A stretch of DNA of 64,000 bases. Source: Methanosarcinales archaeon Methan_01. Its GTDB lineage: Archaea > Halobacteriota > Methanosarcinia > Methanotrichales > Methanotrichaceae. Below are positions 53,111 to 62,615 of the stretch, in pieces. The stretch's first letter is position 1; every line of letters begins with the position of its first letter. The translations under genes were made by a program, and so were the position numbers. The stretch spans positions 1-64,000 of the forward strand of contig LUYE01000006.1 in NCBI GenBank assembly GCA_001602645.1, given 5' to 3'. Under the pieces are notes generated by a model, which was not told the origin of the DNA, ran no database searches, and was given only the letters and a program-made list of their open reading frames with translations.

Positions 53111-53734
53111 ATGAACCAAGATATAGAAAATTATACGTCTCCTGATTTCAAAGGCGAGCCAGTTTATACATTTTTGTTTCATACTAATAATCCAGACGTT
53201 GATCATGGAGGTATTTGCAGCATCAATATAGAAATTTCAGGTGCAGGAGATGTTGATTCTGCAAAACTCAATATATCAATGTCCTCATATTTGGTTGACG
53301 GTAAAGTCGAAGTTAAATACAATTCCCCTGGAAGAGAAACGAGATCCTTTGAAGAAGTTCCTCCTATCACTATGGGGCTACCACTTGAGTTATTTACAAA
53401 TTGGACCCCCGATGGATTCAGTCCAATAAATCGCGGAGAACGCTACTTTAACGGGTTGCCCCTCATATCATTTTCTTTTAAGGTTCCTAAGAAAGCCCCA
53501 AGAGGGGTACATAAGATTTTTTTTACTTTAACCTATAAGGGTCAAAAGAGTAATAAGTGGTATAAAGATAACCAAATAATGGAGATACGCATAAAGCGCT
53601 TCTATGAAACACCCATGGGAAAGTTTATACTAATTTTAGCGGCAATAATAGCCGCGTTACCGGGTTTGCCTACTTTATGGAATATTCTGGATATTTTGTG
53701 GAGTATGTTTCAAACCTCTTTATGCAGTCTTTGA
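53111..53734 (+). CDS. AT-rich orphan protein with C-terminal membrane helix
   Basis: The protein has 207 residues. The N-terminal 160 look like a beta-rich soluble domain (GGICSINIEISGAGDVDSA, ISFSFKVPKKAPRGVHK). One transmembrane helix near the end (FILILAAIIAALPGLPTLW) would anchor it with the domain on one face of the membrane. No signal peptide or family is recognised. Base composition is strikingly AT-rich compared with all neighbours, and a dead integrase fragment lies just downstream, so the gene was probably acquired horizontally. Confidence 0.7.
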   Translation: MNQDIENYTSPDFKGEPVYTFLFHTNNPDVDHGGICSINIEISGAGDVDSAKLNISMSSYLVDGKVEVKYNSPGRETRSFEEVPPITMGLPLELFTNWTPDGFSPINRGERYFNGLPLISFSFKVPKKAPRGVHKIFFTLTYKGQKSNKWYKDNQIMEIRIKRFYETPMGKFILILAAIIAALPGLPTLWNILDILWSMFQTSLCSL

Positions 53735-53787
53735 TAGCGAATCGAATTTTATGCGGCCCTGAGATCAAATGATTGGAACTCGTACTC

Positions 53788-54060
53788 TCAGATCTCGAAC
53801 CCCTCGTAACTCTTCCGCCGGTGGTTGATATCGACGTTCAGATAAACCTAGGTCGGCTTCAGATCGGTATGCTCCAACTGAGCCTGGAGGTCCTTGAGGG
53901 GTATGCCCAGGTCGAGGTCCCGGGCCCATGGAAATGCCTAAGGTTGTGCGGGGTGACCATGTAGAGGGGCTTGCCGTCCTTATCGCGCATAACCCTCTGT
54001 ATCCTCGCCTTTTGCCCGGCCTCTCCCAGGATCGCCGCCCGCAGCCCAAAGGGATGAAGC
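53788..54060 (-). pseudogene. C-terminal fragment of a tyrosine recombinase (integrase)
   Basis: RAAILGEAGQKARIQRVMRD and PLYMVTPHNLRHF give the H-x-L-R-H catalytic motif. The frame then shifts and DLGIPLKDLQAQLEHTDLKP followed by VYLNVDINHRRKSYEGFEI gives the end of the catalytic domain, including the nucleophilic Tyr, but with a TAG stop just before VYLNV. The N-terminal half is missing. It is therefore a non-functional relic beside the AT-rich orphan gene. Confidence 0.82.
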
Positions 54061-54062
54061 GG

Positions 54063-54824
54063 CTATTCCATCCTCCGGCCCCAGTTCGTCTTCACCATCA
54101 TCGCCATCCGGGGGTTTTTGAACTGCTTGTAGATGGCGAGGTCCTTGGGATAGCCGATGAAGGGGTCGATCGTCCCCTCCTCCATGTTGGCGACCCAGAC
54201 CTTGATCTCCGCCAGATCGGCCGCCTTCCCCTTCTCCTGGAAGAAGGAGATGAAGGGGCCGGGGCTCTCGGCGTGGGGGACGATGACGACCGACCTCTCC
54301 ATCCCCTCCACCAGCTCTGCATCCTGGATCGATGGAAAGATCCAGAAGTCGAGCTTTTTCTCGCCGGAGCCGACGAAGGTGAGCCTCCCCGGGGAGCCGT
54401 CGGCGAGGGCGTAGCCTGCCCCCGCCATGAACTCGACCAGGAGGTCTCTCAGGTTCAGCCTCACCAGCTCCTCGACCTCCCTCTCGGATTCCTTGAACTG
54501 ATTGAAGGCCCGGGCGAAGTCGGGGTCGGCATAGCACCCGGTGTGGACGAAGTGGAAGACCCGCTCGTTGATCTTCATCACGCTGTCTAGCTTCGGGAGG
54601 TTGATGAAGATCGGCTCGCCGGAAAGGACGTTGAAGAATATCCCCGAGGCGACGTTCTTCTTTCCCAGGGTCTCCTCAAGCTCATCTTTCTCCTCCGGGG
54701 ATAGGTCTGCCCTCCGCACACAGTCGTAGACCCGCTGCAAGAGCTCGTACCTGGCGATGATCTCCTTTTCGGTCAGAAGGTCAGAGAGACAGCTTCCTAT
54801 GAACTCGATCTTCTTTTTTGTCAT
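54063..54824 (-). CDS. Uncharacterised protein co-transcribed with mptA
   Basis: This 253-residue soluble protein starts with helical, charged sequence ([20 protein letters not shown]). Then come [39 protein letters not shown] and [20 protein letters not shown]. It ends in [10 protein letters not shown] recognise no named domain. It probably belongs to a family restricted to methanogens or archaea, judged only from its neighbours. Its ATG overlaps the stop of mptA by four bases, a sign of shared expression, but no role in pterin synthesis can be claimed. Confidence 0.75.
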   Translation of the reverse strand: MTKKKIEFIGSCLSDLLTEKEIIARYELLQRVYDCVRRADLSPEEKDELEETLGKKNVASGIFFNVLSGEPIFINLPKLDSVMKINERVFHFVHTGCYADPDFARAFNQFKESEREVEELVRLNLRDLLVEFMAGAGYALADGSPGRLTFVGSGEKKLDFWIFPSIQDAELVEGMERSVVIVPHAESPGPFISFFQEKGKAADLAEIKVWVANMEEGTIDPFIGYPKDLAIYKQFKNPRMAMMVKTNWGRRME

Positions 54825-55792
54825 TTCGTCGGCACCTCGCTGGCGCTTGAGAGGTCCTCGGCCCCCAGCTCCGCCCGGAGCTCCCCCATGGTGGCGCTCC
54901 TTTCGGCGAAGGCGTTGTGCTGGTGGATGCTCTCCTCGTTCACCTGCTTTAAGACGACGACGGCGTCGTCGGGGAGGTCACCGAAGGACTCCACCACCTT
55001 CTGGGCCATCGTCCGGACGCAGTCCTCCACGAACTTGGGGTTGCTGTGGGCCCTCTGGACGACGAGCGCCTCGTCGGGGCGCTTGAGGAGGCCGAAGACC
55101 CGGGAGCTCATCGACCTCTCGATGATCCTGATGATGTCGTCGAGGGAGACGCACCGGCGGTCGCAGACCTGGATCGAGATCATCCCCCGGCCCCGCTGGT
55201 TGTGAGTGGCGACGGGGAGCCTCGCCGCGAAGTCGCGGGCCTCCTCGGGGCCGAGCCCCAGGGTCGATAGCTCCTTTCTCACCAGGTCCCTCATGATCTC
55301 CTGGGCGCAGGGACAGGCGGTCATCCCCACCACCTCCGCCCCAACGAGCTTCCTGACGTGGCCCGCCTTCGCCACCGCCTCGGCGAAGATGTCCACCACC
55401 TCCTGCCCCGCCGTCTTGGTGACGGGGGAGCTCCTCTCGACGATGTACTCGCTCTTCATCTTCACCTCGGCCCGGGTGGCATACTCGTGCTTGGATAAAA
55501 CCCGGCGGGCGATCTCACCGCAGAGCTCCTCGATGACGTAGACCGGCTCGTTGATCGCCTCCTCCAGCACCTCGTCTATCACCTCGAAGTTTCGGGAGAG
55601 GTTCGCCCCCTTCCGGTCGGAGGGGAGGTCGACGAAGACCTCGAAGTTCGATATGAGAACTATGGGCCGCTCCTCGTCCTTCCGGAGGACCTTCACCAGC
55701 TTCTTCACCCCCGTGAGGCCAACCCTGGTGAGGTTTATGGGGTACTCGGGTTGACAGGCCTGAACGTCTGGCAGCGTCTCCAAAGGGATCAC
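54821..55792 (-). CDS. mptA: GTP cyclohydrolase MptA (FolE2 type)
   Basis: This enzyme opens GTP to 7,8-dihydroneopterin 2',3'-cyclic phosphate, the first step of tetrahydromethanopterin synthesis, and needs Fe(II). [20 protein letters not shown] starts the protein. [12 protein letters not shown] near residue 156 carries the metal-binding Cys, with [13 protein letters not shown] (His) and [13 protein letters not shown] following. The 323 residues match the family. A small coiled-coil gene overlaps its start and an uncharacterised gene overlaps its end, so three genes form one operon. Confidence 0.94.
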   Translation of the reverse strand: MIPLETLPDVQACQPEYPINLTRVGLTGVKKLVKVLRKDEERPIVLISNFEVFVDLPSDRKGANLSRNFEVIDEVLEEAINEPVYVIEELCGEIARRVLSKHEYATRAEVKMKSEYIVERSSPVTKTAGQEVVDIFAEAVAKAGHVRKLVGAEVVGMTACPCAQEIMRDLVRKELSTLGLGPEEARDFAARLPVATHNQRGRGMISIQVCDRRCVSLDDIIRIIERSMSSRVFGLLKRPDEALVVQRAHSNPKFVEDCVRTMAQKVVESFGDLPDDAVVVLKQVNEESIHQHNAFAERSATMGELRAELGAEDLSSASEVPTK

Positions 55793-56004
55793 CTTCGGAT
55801 ATCTTCCTCGGATTCCAGCTCGTCGGAGAGGGAGAGGAGCTCCTCCACCTCCTCGAGAAGGGCGTCCAGGATCTCGGATATCTGGCGATCCTGCTCCTCC
55901 GTGCGCTTTAGGAAAGCCTCCATCTCGAAGGATAGCTTTTCATCGTCCAGATCAAGGAGGTCGCCCCTGAGAAGCCCTCGCTCGATCTTCTCCAAGTCCA
56001 GCAT
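55789..56004 (-). CDS. Small acidic coiled-coil protein
   Basis: This 71-residue protein is almost wholly Leu/Glu/Asp/Lys with heptad-like spacing ([20 protein letters not shown]), so it should form a coiled coil. It has no cysteine and no membrane segment. It overlaps the ATG of mptA by four bases, which supports real translation. No family is recognised; it could be an adaptor for one of the enzymes behind it. Confidence 0.68.
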   Translation of the reverse strand: MLDLEKIERGLLRGDLLDLDDEKLSFEMEAFLKRTEEQDRQISEILDALLEEVEELLSLSDELESEEDIRR

Positions 56005-56180
56005 GAGACGATCTCAGGGACCGAATTCTATTTCAGGCTTTGCCCGACGCCGGTAAAGACCCCAGCCAAGAGGGATGGATCGGAAGATAGAGAGGCAATT
56101 TGGCCCCTGGGGACGGCGGTATCTGGAGTCAGCTATATCTATCTGGAGGGCCACTTCAATTTCAGCTGGAGGCTTGGATC

Positions 56181-56822
56181 GTGATCAAGAGATGTCCAGA
56201 ACACGGATTTTTCCGGGGGGAGAGCTGTGTCTGCGGCAGCGCCGGCCAGATCGTCCTCGAAGAGGAGAGAAGCGAGAAGCTCGGCAGGCTGGTGGCTGGC
56301 GCCCTCAGGCACTTTCCCGACGATCTGGGCCTGGAGATGGACTCTCGGGGGTGGGTGGACCTAGACGCCCTCTCCGAGGCGATCGGGACGAGGTACCGTT
56401 GGGCGAATAAAAGGCTGGTGATAGCCCTAGTCCAGTCAGACCCGAAGGAGAGGTACGAGATCCGGATGGGGAAGATCAGGGCGAAGTACGGCCACTCCGT
56501 GGACGTGAGCCTCGACTACCCCAAAAACGAGCTGGCTGCCCTCTACTACGGGGCGAACGAGGAAGAGGCGGACAGAATCCTGGAGGTGGGGCTGAAGGCG
56601 GCGACCCAGCGGTACGTCCACCTATCCACGACGCCGGAGAAGGCGTGGCACGTCGGCACCTTCAGGACGAACAACCCTCGGGTGATAAGGGTGGATGCCG
56701 GGGCGGCGATGAGGGCGGGGGTGAGGATGATGACCGTAAGCCCGGATATCGTCATCTCCGAGAACGTACCCCCCGAGTACCTCAGCCCCGTCCCCTTCAC
56801 CCATCCGAGCCCAGTGGGATGA
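56181..56822 (+). CDS. kptA: RNA 2'-phosphotransferase KptA/Tpt1
   Basis: This NAD-dependent enzyme removes internal 2'-phosphates from RNA; in archaea it may act on tRNA or on other 2'-phosphorylated ends. DSRGWVDLDALSEAIGTRYR, RIRAK-like KIRAKYGHSVDVSLDY and VHLSTTPEKAWHVG carry the conserved Arg-His-Arg-Arg-type active-site elements. The N-terminus (CPEHGFFRGESCVCG) is a small zinc-ribbon found on archaeal members. I use GTG 56181 (213 residues) after GGAGG; a frame to 56100 lacks support. It ends directly against the convergent gene. Confidence 0.9.
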   Translation: MIKRCPEHGFFRGESCVCGSAGQIVLEEERSEKLGRLVAGALRHFPDDLGLEMDSRGWVDLDALSEAIGTRYRWANKRLVIALVQSDPKERYEIRMGKIRAKYGHSVDVSLDYPKNELAALYYGANEEEADRILEVGLKAATQRYVHLSTTPEKAWHVGTFRTNNPRVIRVDAGAAMRAGVRMMTVSPDIVISENVPPEYLSPVPFTHPSPVG

Positions 56823-57434
56823 TCATCTCCCAAACCGCCTCTCTCTCCTCTGGTAGTCCCTGATGGCCAGGAGAAAGTCGACCTTCTTCAGATCATCCCA
56901 GGAGCGGTCGATGAAGTAGAGCTCGGAGTAGGCCGACTGCCAGATCATGAAGTCGCTCAGCTCCCGATGGCCGAGGCGTATCAGAAGGTCAGGGCGGAGG
57001 TTCAGTCGGAGCCTCGCCTCGATGGCCTCCTCGTCGACAGCCTCGGGGTCGATGACCCCGGCCTTTACCTCCACCAGAAGAGACCTGATAGCAGAGGTCA
57101 CCTCCTCCTTTCCTCCGGACCCAGCGGAGATGAAGAGGCGGAGGGGGCCGCCCTTACCGAAGCCCCTCTCTTCAGCTCCGATGATCAGCCTTCCCCGAGC
57201 TGGAACGTCCGCCAGCTCTCGTTCTAGATCCTCGACCTTCTCAGGGCCAAAAAACTCTGAGAAGAGGGCCGCCTCGCGGATCCCCAGGGTGGTGCACCAC
57301 CCCGCCACCGTCCCCACCTTCCGCCACCAGTGGGCCCCGACCGCCTCGGCGGAGATGACGACGGCTATGCAGGAGGGGACCTCTCCTCCCCTGATACCTC
57401 TTCCAAGGATCCTTTCGCGCACGCGGTCGAGCAT
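56823..57434 (-). CDS. Cis-prenyltransferase-like protein lacking the catalytic N-terminal motif
   Basis: The protein has 203 residues. The C-terminal part fits undecaprenyl/dehydrodolichyl diphosphate synthases: PDLLIRLGHRELSDFMIWQS, AYSELYFIDRSWDDL, and the terminal RRERRFG with an RxG end. But the phosphate-binding DGNGRWA motif near the N-terminus is replaced by VVISAEAVGAHWWRK, so the key Asp is missing. Such proteins act as non-catalytic partners in two-subunit cis-prenyltransferases (NgBR in animals; a two-part enzyme reported, as I recall, in Methanosarcina mazei). It diverges from a DUF92 gene, which fits lipid-carrier metabolism. Confidence 0.82.
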   Translation of the reverse strand: MLDRVRERILGRGIRGGEVPSCIAVVISAEAVGAHWWRKVGTVAGWCTTLGIREAALFSEFFGPEKVEDLERELADVPARGRLIIGAEERGFGKGGPLRLFISAGSGGKEEVTSAIRSLLVEVKAGVIDPEAVDEEAIEARLRLNLRPDLLIRLGHRELSDFMIWQSAYSELYFIDRSWDDLKKVDFLLAIRDYQRRERRFGR

Positions 57435-57497
57435 CAGGGCACCTGGACGGTCTCTTCGAGAGAAAGTATTTTTGCGATCGGCTTCATGTAGCGGTCC

Positions 57498-58709
57498 ATG
57501 AAGAGAGAGGCGATGGCGAGGGGATGCGTCGGCATGACGGTTCTCCTCTTCCCTTACGCCGGGTTTTATTCCGTCGTCCCCCTATTCGCCCTGGCCATCG
57601 CAGAGCGACGGGTCCGGGTCCTCTCCGCCTCCCTCGCCTTCCTCCTCTTATTGAGCCTCGCCATGGAGGCTACGATCCTCAAGCTCCCCCTTTACCTGGT
57701 GGCGGTATCCTTCGTCGCCCCCACCTTCGGGGCCCTGGTATCCGAAAGGTTCCAGGATCTCGGAAAGAGCCTAGCCTATCTGGCGACGACGACGGCCCTC
57801 GGCTGCCTCGCCATCCTCTGGACGATGCCCCCGACCCTGGGAGCCGCGATGGAGCCGGAGAGGATCCTCTTTCTTGCGACCCTGGGGGGGCTCTCCGGCG
57901 CCTTCCTCCACACCGCCTCCACCTACCGGGACTTCGCCGTCCCCTTCGGATCCTGCATGGTGATGTGGCTCTTCAGCTTCGACTATCCTCTTCCCGATCT
58001 TCAACACATGGCTGGCATATACGTCTTCGCCCTGGCCCTGGGGATCGGCGCCTACAGGATGAAGGCCGCCGACGCCGAGGCGGTGATCAGCGAGGTGATA
58101 ATCTGCCTCCTCGTCATATTCTTCGCGGATATATTCTGGTTCCTGCTCCTCCTCTCCTTCTACCTCCTCGGAAGCGGCTTCACCAGGTACAAGTACGCGA
58201 GGAAGCAGGAGCTGAGGATAGCCCAAGCCCGGGGCGGCGTCCGGGGGTATAAGAACGTCTACAGCAACAGCCTCGTCCCCCTGGCGATGGCGGTCCTCTA
58301 CGGAGTCTATGGGTCAGACCTATTCGCCTTCGCCTTCCTCGGGTCTGTCGCCACCGCCACCGGGGACACCCTGGCGAGCGAGATCGGCGAGACGGCTCGA
58401 TCTCAGCCGCGGATGATCACAACCCTCCGCTCCGTCGAGCCGGGCGTCGACGGGGGCGTCACCCTCCTCGGCGAGGCCGCCTCCCTCTCCGGCTCCCTCT
58501 TCACCGGCGTCCTAGCCGTCGCGACGGGGATGGCCGGATACGGCAGCCTCGCTGCAGCCCTCCTGGGAGGCTTTCTCGGGACGAACTTCGACAGCCTCCT
58601 CGGCGCCACCCTCCAGTCGCGAGGGCTCCTCAGCAACAACGGCGTCAACCTGTTTGCGACCCTCTTCGGGGCCCTGGTGGGGGCGGCGGTCTGGGCGGCG
58701 CTCTTCTGA
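57498..58709 (+). CDS. DUF92/TMEM19-family membrane protein, polyprenyl-kinase-like
   Basis: The protein has 403 residues and about ten helices. The C-terminal half is DUF92: RGYKNVYSNSLVPLAMAVLY, GSVATATGDTLASEIGE, TTLRSVEPGVDGGVTLLGE and GTNFDSLLGATLQ are in the correct order, including the acidic residues thought to bind the phosphate donor and metal. DUF92 includes the phytyl-phosphate kinase of plants. The N-terminal 180 residues are an extra membrane domain. It lies 63 bases from the divergent cis-prenyltransferase-like gene, hinting at a role in dolichol or isoprenoid salvage. Confidence 0.85.
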   Translation: MKREAMARGCVGMTVLLFPYAGFYSVVPLFALAIAERRVRVLSASLAFLLLLSLAMEATILKLPLYLVAVSFVAPTFGALVSERFQDLGKSLAYLATTTALGCLAILWTMPPTLGAAMEPERILFLATLGGLSGAFLHTASTYRDFAVPFGSCMVMWLFSFDYPLPDLQHMAGIYVFALALGIGAYRMKAADAEAVISEVIICLLVIFFADIFWFLLLLSFYLLGSGFTRYKYARKQELRIAQARGGVRGYKNVYSNSLVPLAMAVLYGVYGSDLFAFAFLGSVATATGDTLASEIGETARSQPRMITTLRSVEPGVDGGVTLLGEAASLSGSLFTGVLAVATGMAGYGSLAAALLGGFLGTNFDSLLGATLQSRGLLSNNGVNLFATLFGALVGAAVWAALF

Positions 58710-58756
58710 TCCTCTGGGCCCCTGACACCCCTCGGACCTGAACTCTCAAAAACCCT

Positions 58757-59461
58757 TCACAGCTCGATCCTCTCCGCCTCCGATGCGCCCCCAGAGGGCT
58801 CTATGTCGGGGAGGTAGACCCGGATCGAGTTGAGGAGGCCCTCGGTCACCGCCACCGACGCCTCGGAGGCGATGGTGCAGTCGACCTGGGCGTATAGCGT
58901 CCCGTTGACGTCCCGGATGTCGGGCCAATATACGGCACAGACGAGGATCTCGCCGCTGGGCCGCTCGCCGAGCCCCAGGATCGCGGGCTTTCCGTCGATC
59001 TGGACCTCATGGGTCTGGATGCTGGTGCAGTTGGCGTTGGTCAGGTAGAAGGTCACGGCCCTTCTGGTGAAGGAGCTGGTCGCCTCCATCGGTACCCCAT
59101 AATCGGTGAGGGCGATCATCATCGCGCCGTCTGCATATATCCAGCATACGTGGGCTGGAAACTCCTTGCCGTCGACGGTGGCGTAGGGAACCTCCTCGAA
59201 CTCGATATCGTAGCCCGTATAGTTCCCAAGGTCGAAGGAGACCTGATATCCGCCGAGAGTCACGTTCTCCCCGGCAGCTGATGCTGCCGCCGCCAGGAAG
59301 AGGAGAGCGACGACGATCGAGCCCGCGACGCGCCCTCCGTTTATGAAGCCACCACCGACGCCGTCGATGCCCAGATATTGACCGATGATCGAACTCCCCA
59401 TCGAGCCCGGCTCCAAAACCCGCTGCAATCCCATCATAGAACCCTCACTTCGATTTGCCAT
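58757..59461 (-). CDS. Secreted single-domain relative of the 46.6-kb two-domain protein
   Basis: The protein has 234 residues: a polar N-terminus, a hydrophobic export segment (AGSIVVALLFLAAAASAAGE, about 46-65), and one copy of the domain seen twice in the gene at 46641. GGYQVSFDLGNYTGYDIEFE opens it, ILVCAVYWPDIRDVNGTLYA is the core, and VDCTIASEASVAVTEGLL with NSIRVYLP closes it. The true start may be nearer the export segment. Function is unknown; secretion is predicted. Confidence 0.75.
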   Translation of the reverse strand: MANRSEGSMMGLQRVLEPGSMGSSIIGQYLGIDGVGGGFINGGRVAGSIVVALLFLAAAASAAGENVTLGGYQVSFDLGNYTGYDIEFEEVPYATVDGKEFPAHVCWIYADGAMMIALTDYGVPMEATSSFTRRAVTFYLTNANCTSIQTHEVQIDGKPAILGLGERPSGEILVCAVYWPDIRDVNGTLYAQVDCTIASEASVAVTEGLLNSIRVYLPDIEPSGGASEAERIEL

Positions 59462-59564
59462 AAACGGGATTTACCGCATCTCTAATAAATGTTATATCGG
59501 AGGCTGGACAGACCTCAGAACCGTACCGATGGATCAGATTTCGCTCGGATGATGGAGGAGAGAG

Positions 59565-60857
59565 ATGACCCTGAAAAAACACGTCAGCCTCAACATCAAC
59601 GTGCGGGGGGTCGAGCCCTCGCCGACCCTCGCCATCAACGAGAGGTGCAAGCTCCTTGAAGGCCAAGGGGAGAGGGTCGCAAACCTCGGCCTCGGCCAGT
59701 CCCCCTTCCCCGTCCCAACCCCGGTCGTCAACGCCCTGCGGCTCTACGCCTCCGAGAAGGACTACCTTCCGGTGAAAGGGCTACCCGCCCTGAAGGAGGC
59801 GGTGGCCGCCTTCCACCGGAAGGAGGACGGGGTCAACGCCAGCCCCGAGAACGTCCTCGTCGGCCCCGGATCCAAAGAGCTGATGTTCCTCCTCCAGCTC
59901 GTCTATTACGGCGAGATCATCGTCCCCACCCCCGCCTGGGTCTCCTACGTCCCCCAGGCCCAGATCCTGGGGAAGAAGGTCCGGCTCCTCCACACCACCT
60001 TCGACGAGAAGTGGCACATCACCCCAGAGAGGCTGGCCCGGTTCCTGGAGAGCGAGCAGGACGTCTACCGCCCCCGTATCCTGGTGATGAACTATCCAGG
60101 AAACCCCGACGGCCTCACCTATTCGTCGGAGGAGCTGAAGGAGATCGCGAGCGTCGCCCGAGAGTACGAGCTGGTCCTGCTATCCGACGAGATCTACGGC
60201 CAGCTCCACCACCGGGGCGAGCACGTCTCTGTCGCCCGGTTCTACCCCGAGGGGACGATCATCAGCTCGGGCCTCTCCAAGTGGTGCGGCGCCGGGGGCT
60301 GGAGGCTCGGGACCTTCACCTTCCCGCCAGACCTCGACTGGCTCCTGGAGGCTATGGCCGCCGTCGCCAGCGAGACCTACACCTCCGTCTCCGCCCCGAT
60401 CCAGTTCGCCGCAGTCCAGGCCTTCCGGGGCGGGATCGCCATCGAGAGGTACCTATGGCACGCCCGACGGATCCTGTCGGTCCTCGGATCCGAGCTCCAC
60501 GGAATTCTCAGGGAAGCCGACGTAAGGGTCCACGCCCCCGAGGGGGGGTTCTACCTCTTCGTCGACTTCTCGTCCCTGGCAGACCCCCTCTCAAGGCGGG
60601 GGATAAGGGACGGAGCCGCCCTCTGCGACCGGCTCCTCGCCGATCGAAAGGTGGCCATCCTCCCGGGGTCGGCCTTCGGCCGGCCCAAAAGCGAGCTATC
60701 TGCCCGGATCGCCTACGTCAACTTCGACGGCTCCAAGGCCCTGGCAGCGAGCGAGACGATCCCCCTCCACCAGAGGCTCCCCGAGGATTTCATCCCCCAG
60801 ATCTGCGACGAGACGATCGGCGCAGCCCACGAGATCGCCAGCTGGCTGAAAGAATAG
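59565..60857 (+). CDS. Class I/II PLP aminotransferase
   Basis: The protein has 430 residues with the fold-type I sequence: GLGQSPFPVPTPVVNAL, LPVKGLPALKEAVAAFH, MNYPGNPDGLTY (PLP-binding Asn), LLSDEIYGQLHH and ISSGLSKWCGAGGWRLG (PLP lysine). Arg in ARIAYVNFDG binds the carboxylate. It differs from the gene at 51736 in the Cys next to the lysine and in the longer C-terminus. The substrate is not evident. It has its own ATG with GGAGG nearby and converges on secD. Confidence 0.88.
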   Translation: MTLKKHVSLNINVRGVEPSPTLAINERCKLLEGQGERVANLGLGQSPFPVPTPVVNALRLYASEKDYLPVKGLPALKEAVAAFHRKEDGVNASPENVLVGPGSKELMFLLQLVYYGEIIVPTPAWVSYVPQAQILGKKVRLLHTTFDEKWHITPERLARFLESEQDVYRPRILVMNYPGNPDGLTYSSEELKEIASVAREYELVLLSDEIYGQLHHRGEHVSVARFYPEGTIISSGLSKWCGAGGWRLGTFTFPPDLDWLLEAMAAVASETYTSVSAPIQFAAVQAFRGGIAIERYLWHARRILSVLGSELHGILREADVRVHAPEGGFYLFVDFSSLADPLSRRGIRDGAALCDRLLADRKVAILPGSAFGRPKSELSARIAYVNFDGSKALAASETIPLHQRLPEDFIPQICDETIGAAHEIASWLKE

Positions 60858-60986
60858 CTCAGGTGGCGATAAAACCTGTCGCGGTTATGATTGATGATAA
60901 AACCCATATCATTTATGGCGACGGAATAAAAATGGGGGGATGGGACCGCGGCCGATCCCCCAAAGTTCAGTCTCTCTTTCGCCTAT

Positions 60987-62615
60987 TCACTCGCCGCCCT
61001 GCATTATCAGGCCGACGATCCTCCCGTAGGCGGGCCTGGCTATGAAGACGCCTATGAGGACCCCGGCGATCGTTATCAGGGCGAAGCTCTTGAAGGCTCC
61101 AAACCCCATGGCAAATAGGGGAAGCATCGCGACGATCGTCGTCGCGGCAGCGGCCATGATGATCCCGAAGGCGCTGGAGAGCCTCGCGAGGTAGATCTTG
61201 CCGCTGGGCATCTTCCCCTCGTAGAGGAGCTCGTCGGTGATGATGACGAGATGGTCGACGCCGGTCCCTATGACAGCTATGATCCCCGCGATGGCGGGAA
61301 GGTCAAGCTGCCACTTCAGGAGGGCGGCGAGGGCCAGCATCATCAGAACCTCGCTGAAGGAGGTCGCCACCATCGGGATGACGATCCTGGGATCGCGGTA
61401 CCGGTAGTATATCACAAGGCCCACCGCCAGGATCGCAATGATCCCTGCTATCAGGACCTGCTTTTTGAACTGGTCGCCGAGGGCAGCCGTCACCTGGCCG
61501 GATCCGATGATCTCGACGTTGACGGGCAAGGCCCCCTCCCTGAGGTGGATGTAGAGCTCGTGGGCCCTCTGGCTGTCGCCTCCCACCTGGGCCACCATAT
61601 TCCTCATGGGGGCGACCTCCAGGCTCGCCGCCAGATCCTGGGCGAGGGGGGCGGAGAAGATCAGCTCGTCATCGAGGTTCATCGAGATCTCGTGGTCGAT
61701 CCTGTTTCTGGTGGCTCCCGTCTCCACCGCAGCCTTCTGGAAGGCGACGGCCCCCTCCTCCGAGAGGGTGAAGGGGACGCCCCAGTTTCCGGACTGGTCT
61801 CCCGTCGGGAGGGATACGTCGGCGATCTGGTCGCCGTAGAGGACGTGCATCGACTGGTTGCCCTCGGTCTGGATCCTGATCTCAAAGACGCCGGGCTTGC
61901 CGACGATATCCTGGGCGTCGTTGACGGTGACCCCGGCAAGATCGATGAGGATGAACTTGTTGTCCACCACCCTGACCTTGATGTCCGCAAGGCCGAGACG
62001 GTTCAGCTTCCTGTCCAGGACCTGTTTCGTCTCGTCCACCGTCTCCTCGGTCACCCCCTCGGAGAAGCCAGCGTCGCCCGGTGCCAGGGTCCCGCCCACC
62101 TCGGCGAGGATCGCCTCCAGGGAGGACCTGGTGACGTTCGACCTCACCTCGAAGGATATGGGGTCCGACTCCAGGTACTTGACGTCCGAATCGAGGGAGT
62201 TCTTGAGGTAGTTCATGATGACGCCGATAGGCGAGGCCTGGATGGTGACGGTGGTGGCGTTGCCCCTAGGAGTGACGGTAGCCTGGGGATAGCCGAGATC
62301 CTCGGCGACGGTGCTGGAAGCCCTCCCATCGAAGATGATCTGGTAGTCCACGCTCGACGGACGCCACTCCACCTCCACGGGGCGGCCGAGGGTGTCGCTG
62401 AACTCCTTCTCCAGGATCTTCACCGGGTCGACCTGGGGCTGTATGATGGAGCCCTGAAGTTTCAGCTGGAGCCAGGAACCGCCCTCCAGATCGAGGCCGT
62501 ACTTCAGCCTCGTTTGGAGGCCGTTGTCGGAAGGCATCGGAGCCAGGATCAAAAGGGCGGCAGCCACCGCCACGACGAATATGATGATCCTCGGATCTTT
62601 GGGTATCTCCGTCAT
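60987..62615 (-). CDS. secD: Protein-export membrane protein SecD
   Basis: SecD works with SecF to pull exported proteins outward using the proton gradient. The protein has 542 residues from ATG 62615, which overlaps the secF stop (ATGA). GLDLEGGSWLQLKLQG is the first periplasmic-type motif. Five helices in the last 180 residues include GIIAVIGTGVDHLVIITDEL, the conserved D-D helix 4 region. A large outer domain lies at about 50-370. Archaeal SecDF usually come as this two-gene pair. Confidence 0.95.
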   Translation of the reverse strand: MTEIPKDPRIIIFVVAVAAALLILAPMPSDNGLQTRLKYGLDLEGGSWLQLKLQGSIIQPQVDPVKILEKEFSDTLGRPVEVEWRPSSVDYQIIFDGRASSTVAEDLGYPQATVTPRGNATTVTIQASPIGVIMNYLKNSLDSDVKYLESDPISFEVRSNVTRSSLEAILAEVGGTLAPGDAGFSEGVTEETVDETKQVLDRKLNRLGLADIKVRVVDNKFILIDLAGVTVNDAQDIVGKPGVFEIRIQTEGNQSMHVLYGDQIADVSLPTGDQSGNWGVPFTLSEEGAVAFQKAAVETGATRNRIDHEISMNLDDELIFSAPLAQDLAASLEVAPMRNMVAQVGGDSQRAHELYIHLREGALPVNVEIIGSGQVTAALGDQFKKQVLIAGIIAILAVGLVIYYRYRDPRIVIPMVATSFSEVLMMLALAALLKWQLDLPAIAGIIAVIGTGVDHLVIITDELLYEGKMPSGKIYLARLSSAFGIIMAAAATTIVAMLPLFAMGFGAFKSFALITIAGVLIGVFIARPAYGRIVGLIMQGGE

